From assembly GCA_014238935.1 (NCBI GenBank), contig JABAAD010000027.1:1-7958 (forward strand): a stretch of 7,958 nt of DNA, given 5' to 3'. This DNA comes from Alphaproteobacteria bacterium (GTDB lineage: Bacteria > Pseudomonadota > Alphaproteobacteria > JABSOH01 > JABAAW01). A model generated the notes under the pieces. That model did not search any database and was not told where the DNA came from. It saw nothing but the letters and a program-made list of their open reading frames with translations. Every line of letters starts with the position of its first letter. The stretch's first letter is position 1. The translations under genes were made by a program, and so were the position numbers. Below are positions 5,304 through 7,958 of this stretch, piece by piece.

Positions 5304-6829
5304 TCTTTCCGCAAGCGAACGCCGCCAAAGTTCTGATCGTCGGCAGACCCAACACAGGAAAGTCCACGCTGTTCAATCGTCTTTTGCAAAAGAAAATCTC
5401 GCCCACGACAAGCCGCGCCGGCATGACGCAGGACTGGATCGAAGAGACGCTCGTCATCGACAACCTTCCCATAACGCTGATCGACAGCGCGGGCGCCGAT
5501 CTTGAACATGAAGGCGACCTCGCATGGCACAAGACGCGCGTGCTGATCGAAGAGGTCGCGCTCATTCTCTTCGTGCTGGACGCGCAAACCGAACTCACCG
5601 CCATCGAACGCGACTTGGCAACATGCCTGCGCGGCAAAAAAGTTCTGGTCATCGCCAACAAAGGCGAAGGCTTGACGATGCTGCCCGAACCCTGCACGCA
5701 GCTGGGCTTCGAGACAACCCTGCTGCTCTCGGCATTGCACGGACGAGGCATCGACGCACTGAGAGAGAGAATTCAAGAAAATTTAAAAGAAAAACTTGTC
5801 TCGCCAGACAGCGAGGAAGAGGAGGGAGAGGAGGAACGCGAAAAGCCGCCTCTGTTTTCGCTGGCTCTTTTGGGACGCCCGAACAGCGGCAAATCGACGC
5901 TCGCCAATCGCCTTTTAGGCAGCGAACGCTTGATCGTCGCAGGAACCCCCGGCACGACGCGCAACGCGGTGAGAACTCGCTGGCGACAAGGCGAGGGCTA
6001 CGCCACCCTTGTCGACACGGCGGGGTTGCGCAAACAGAGCAGCGTGCGGCGCGGCGATCATCCGATCGAGCAGGCATCGGCGCGCGACGCCTTGCGCGCC
6101 TTGCGCCAAGCTTCGGTGATCGCCCTCGTGGTCGAAGCGACAAAACCCTTCGAAAAACAGGAGCGTATTCTCGCCACACGCGCGCTCAAGGCGGGCAAGC
6201 CCCTCTTGCTAGTTGCGAACAAGTGGGACATGCTCTCAAGCGAGGAGCGCAAAATCTTCGCGCGCGACTTGGAGGGCATGTTGCGAAGACTTTTTCCCGA
6301 TGTGCAAGGCTTGCCCTTGATCATGGTGTCTGCGCTCTACGACAAGGATGTCTCGATCGTCTTTTCAACGGCACAAAGGCTGCACGATCTCTCCACACGA
6401 CGCATTTCGACGGCGCGCATCAACACGTGGCTATCGAACGCGAAAACGGAGCATCCTCCGCCGCAGCAACGCGGACGCACGACCGCCCTACGCTACGCGA
6501 CGCAGACGGACGCCGCCCCGCCGCGCATCCAGATTCACGCCAACGCGATGCTACCGCAAACCTACCTGCGCTACCTCATCGCCTCGTTGAGACGTAGTTT
6601 CGATTGGAGCGGCGTGCCGATCGTCGTGGAGGTGCAGGCGCGCCAACCGCGCAAATCCTCTACGAGACCACCTTCTAGAGGATCGCCCCCTAGAGATTCG
6701 TCTCCTAGAGGCTCATCTTCTAGAAGCTCATCCCCTAGAGGTTACTCTCCTAAAAGTTCGTCTCCTAGAGGCTCGCTTCGGGGAGGTTCGAAAAGTCGAC
6801 ATCGAAACGCGACAAACGACGACGCATAA
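5300..6829 (+). CDS. der: Ribosome biogenesis GTPase Der with repeat-rich C-terminal tail
   Basis: Der (EngA) is an essential cytoplasmic GTPase with two G domains in tandem and a KH-like domain, acting in 50S ribosomal subunit assembly. In this 509-residue protein the first G domain shows GRPNTGKS (15-22), DSAG (62-65) and NKGE (120-123). An acidic linker (about 170-182) leads to the second G domain with GRPNSGKS (192-199), GTTRN (218-222), DTAG (239-242) and NKWD (307-310). The KH-like domain spans about 357-447. The family usually has GTTRD in the second switch I, so N222 is a substitution; DSAG for DTAG and NKGE for NKxD in the first domain are milder. Residues 458-497 are eight five-residue repeats of the SPRGS type, followed by a basic tail, making the protein somewhat longer than usual. 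The start at 5300 overlaps the bamB stop (ATGA) and lacks a Shine-Dalgarno, implying coupling. The last 65 bp overlap the opposing methyltransferase gene. Confidence 0.95.
   Translation: MIFPQANAAKVLIVGRPNTGKSTLFNRLLQKKISPTTSRAGMTQDWIEETLVIDNLPITLIDSAGADLEHEGDLAWHKTRVLIEEVALILFVLDAQTELTAIERDLATCLRGKKVLVIANKGEGLTMLPEPCTQLGFETTLLLSALHGRGIDALRERIQENLKEKLVSPDSEEEEGEEEREKPPLFSLALLGRPNSGKSTLANRLLGSERLIVAGTPGTTRNAVRTRWRQGEGYATLVDTAGLRKQSSVRRGDHPIEQASARDALRALRQASVIALVVEATKPFEKQERILATRALKAGKPLLLVANKWDMLSSEERKIFARDLEGMLRRLFPDVQGLPLIMVSALYDKDVSIVFSTAQRLHDLSTRRISTARINTWLSNAKTEHPPPQQRGRTTALRYATQTDAAPPRIQIHANAMLPQTYLRYLIASLRRSFDWSGVPIVVEVQARQPRKSSTRPPSRGSPPRDSSPRGSSSRSSSPRGYSPKSSSPRGSLRGGSKSRHRNATNDDA
6671..6790 (+). 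repeat. Eight tandem 15-bp units encoding the Der C-terminal tail
   Basis: The units start at 6671, 6686, 6701, 6716, 6731, 6746, 6761 and 6776. They encode PSRGS, PPRDS, SPRGS, SSRSS, SPRGY, SPKSS, SPRGS and LRGGS. The nucleotide core is CTAGAGG. A possible degraded unit (SSTRP) precedes them at 6656. The first seven units contain CTA in the same phase, giving seven TAG stops in the minus frame of the methyltransferase; the rightmost (6765-6767) is its actual stop. Confidence 0.9.
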
Positions 6830-7667
6830 TTGCAAACGCCTGCTCGGACTTGTCGCACAACAGAAAACGCCTGCCGTGCTTTGCCGCCGCTTCGCCCAAA
6901 GTGCCACTGCCGGCAAAGCAATCCAACACCCAATCGTCGGCAGAAGAATGCACGCGCACGATCCGCTCTGCCAACGCGAGCGGTTTCTGCGTCGGATAGC
7001 CCGTCCTCTCGCTCCCTTGTGTGGGAACGATCGTCTGCCACCACACATCGGTCGGCGTCTTGCCGCGCAGTGCTTTTTCCTCCCCCACAAGCCCCGGCGC
7101 CATATAGGGAATACGGTCGATCGCATCGTAGTGAAAACAGTAACGACGAGGATCCTTGCTGTACCAAAAAATACTGTCGTGCTTCCGCGGCCAATGGCGT
7201 TTCGATCGTCCTCCGAAATCGTATGTCCATACAATCTCGTTTTGGAAACAATCGCGACCGAACAGGCGATCCAGCATCACCTTTGCATAGTGCGCCTCGC
7301 GAAAATCGAGGTGGAGAAAGAGCGAACCCTCCGCCTTTAGAACGCGCCGCACCTGCTGCACGACGCTAGCAAGCCATCCTATGTAGTCGGCATGACGGTC
7401 GTCGTAGGCAAGGCGCGCGACCTCCTCGCGTCGATATTCTCTTGCGCCGAAACCGCGATAGACGGGCACTTCTGCTTCGGTCTCGTTTTTTTCCACACGA
7501 CGACAACGCATCTGCCTGCGTTCCTGCCGCTTGCCCGTGTTGAAGGGGGGGTCGACATAAACGAGCGATACGGAAGAGCTCGGCAAGGAGCGCAACAAGG
7601 CCTCCCCGTCCCCCCGAAAGACTGTATTTTTGCTCGGTAGCAACGAACGACAACGCCGCTCCTCCAT
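6765..7667 (-). CDS. Site-specific DNA methyltransferase, beta-class amino-methyltransferase (probable N6-adenine)
   Basis: This 300-residue enzyme would transfer a methyl group from S-adenosylmethionine to a base in a specific DNA sequence. The catalytic motif DPPF (39-42, within VYVDPPFNTGK) comes before the SAM-binding FAGSGT (251-256), the order of the beta class. DPPF favours N6-adenine over N4-cytosine. RTGYPTQKP (221-229) is the usual conserved stretch before the SAM motif, and the middle (about 140-215) should include target recognition. It lacks the N-terminal sequence and C-terminal extension of CcrM, so it is not the cell-cycle GANTC enzyme. The ATG at 7667 is chosen because AGGGGG lies just upstream and the further extension to 7814 is Ser-rich sequence overlapping the permease gene. 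The permease stop is 28 nt upstream in the same direction. No restriction endonuclease is visible beside it, and the recognition sequence cannot be read from this sequence. Confidence 0.88.
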   Translation of the reverse strand: MEERRCRSLLPSKNTVFRGDGEALLRSLPSSSVSLVYVDPPFNTGKRQERRQMRCRRVEKNETEAEVPVYRGFGAREYRREEVARLAYDDRHADYIGWLASVVQQVRRVLKAEGSLFLHLDFREAHYAKVMLDRLFGRDCFQNEIVWTYDFGGRSKRHWPRKHDSIFWYSKDPRRYCFHYDAIDRIPYMAPGLVGEEKALRGKTPTDVWWQTIVPTQGSERTGYPTQKPLALAERIVRVHSSADDWVLDCFAGSGTLGEAAAKHGRRFLLCDKSEQAFAIMRRRLSRFDVDFSNLPEASL

Positions 7668-7695
7668 CGCCCCCTGCGATGTCAGCGCGAAGATC

Positions 7696-7958
7696 TCAAG
7701 AGGCTTTGCCCTTCCAAGGAACGAAGGTGCGCTCGAACCACCGCATGACGAGATCAAAGCTGTAGGCGATGAGCCCGATGACGATGATGCCCAAGAAGAC
7801 GATGTCGGTAGCAAGGTAGCGCGCGGCGTTCAAAACCATGACGCCGATTCCCGCCTTTGCTGCCACCATCTCGGCTGCGACCAGCGTCGTCCAGCCGAAG
7901 GCGATGGCAACGCGCATGCCGGTCAAAATTTCAGGCAGCGCGCCTTTCAAAACGACAT
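7696..7958 (-). CDS. ABC transporter permease, TauC/SsuC (nitrate/sulfonate/taurine) type, C-terminal part
   Basis: The minus frame enters from the right edge and stops at TGA (7698-7696), leaving 86 complete residues of the C-terminus. The segment begins VVLKGALPEILTGMRVA, the stretch after the cytoplasmic EAA loop that contacts the ATPase. A hydrophobic segment (AIAFGWTTLVAAEMVAA) and TDIVFLGIIVIGLIAYSFDLV (first 20 residues of the last membrane helix region) follow, ending in a short basic/aromatic tail (RWFERTFVPW). This pattern is characteristic of inner-membrane permeases importing sulfonates, taurine, nitrate or related small organics; the substrate cannot be told from this piece. The TTG at 7950 is internal, not the start. 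The methyltransferase gene follows 28 nt after the stop, so the two may share a transcript. Confidence 0.85.
   Translation of the reverse strand, partial: VVLKGALPEILTGMRVAIAFGWTTLVAAEMVAAKAGIGVMVLNAARYLATDIVFLGIIVIGLIAYSFDLVMRWFERTFVPWKGKAS

Noticed and set aside
6671..6790. CRISPR-like array
   Set aside because: Units are 15 bp, directly abutting, without spacers, and keep the der reading frame; this is a coding tandem repeat.
7668..7814. N-terminal extension of the methyltransferase to 7814
   Set aside because: It is a Ser-rich shadow of the permease coding region, and a better start with a ribosome site is at 7667.

Overview
This GC-rich window reads as ordinary chromosome of an alphaproteobacterium. 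The evidence is the N-terminus of the YfgM-like protein (MSDLFREVDE, typical of alphaproteobacterial members), a PfkB kinase of the alphaproteobacterial adenosine-kinase type (YDVLGIG, LGAS, YLEGYL, FANEEE motifs), and the gene order yfgM-like, bamB, der. I cannot name a genus. No RNA gene, insertion sequence, CRISPR array or phage gene is visible.

Layout. On the minus strand, positions 1-3007 carry three genes transcribed leftward: a PfkB kinase, then dprA (DNA uptake and recombination), then the start of a Q/E/R/S-rich protein that runs off the left edge. This last gene has its own near-perfect sigma-54 (-24/-12) promoter. That promoter and the protein's low-complexity composition suggest a flagellar protein such as the hook-length regulator FliK, but this is inference. 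A 257-bp divergent intergenic region (3008-3264) holds four TTGACA-containing repeats at exact 11-bp spacing. To its right, on the plus strand, yfgM-like, bamB and der form an operon in which each junction overlaps by four bases (ATGA). This pairs outer-membrane protein assembly (BamB lipoprotein, YfgM-like membrane-anchored periplasmic partner) with ribosome assembly (Der GTPase).

At the right end, again on the minus strand, lie the C-terminus of a TauC/SsuC-type ABC permease (cut by the window edge) and a beta-class DNA amino-methyltransferase with no visible restriction partner. The methyltransferase converges on der, and the two coding regions overlap by 65 bp.

The window contains no clear new multi-gene system. 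Its most distinctive trait is a scatter of short tandem duplications (11, 12, 14 and 15 bp) inside and between genes. These include eight 15-bp units that give Der an Arg/Ser/Gly/Pro-rich tail and put repeated TAG stops into the opposing methyltransferase frame, and an 11-bp duplication that creates a four-codon ORF overlapping the yfgM-like start codon.
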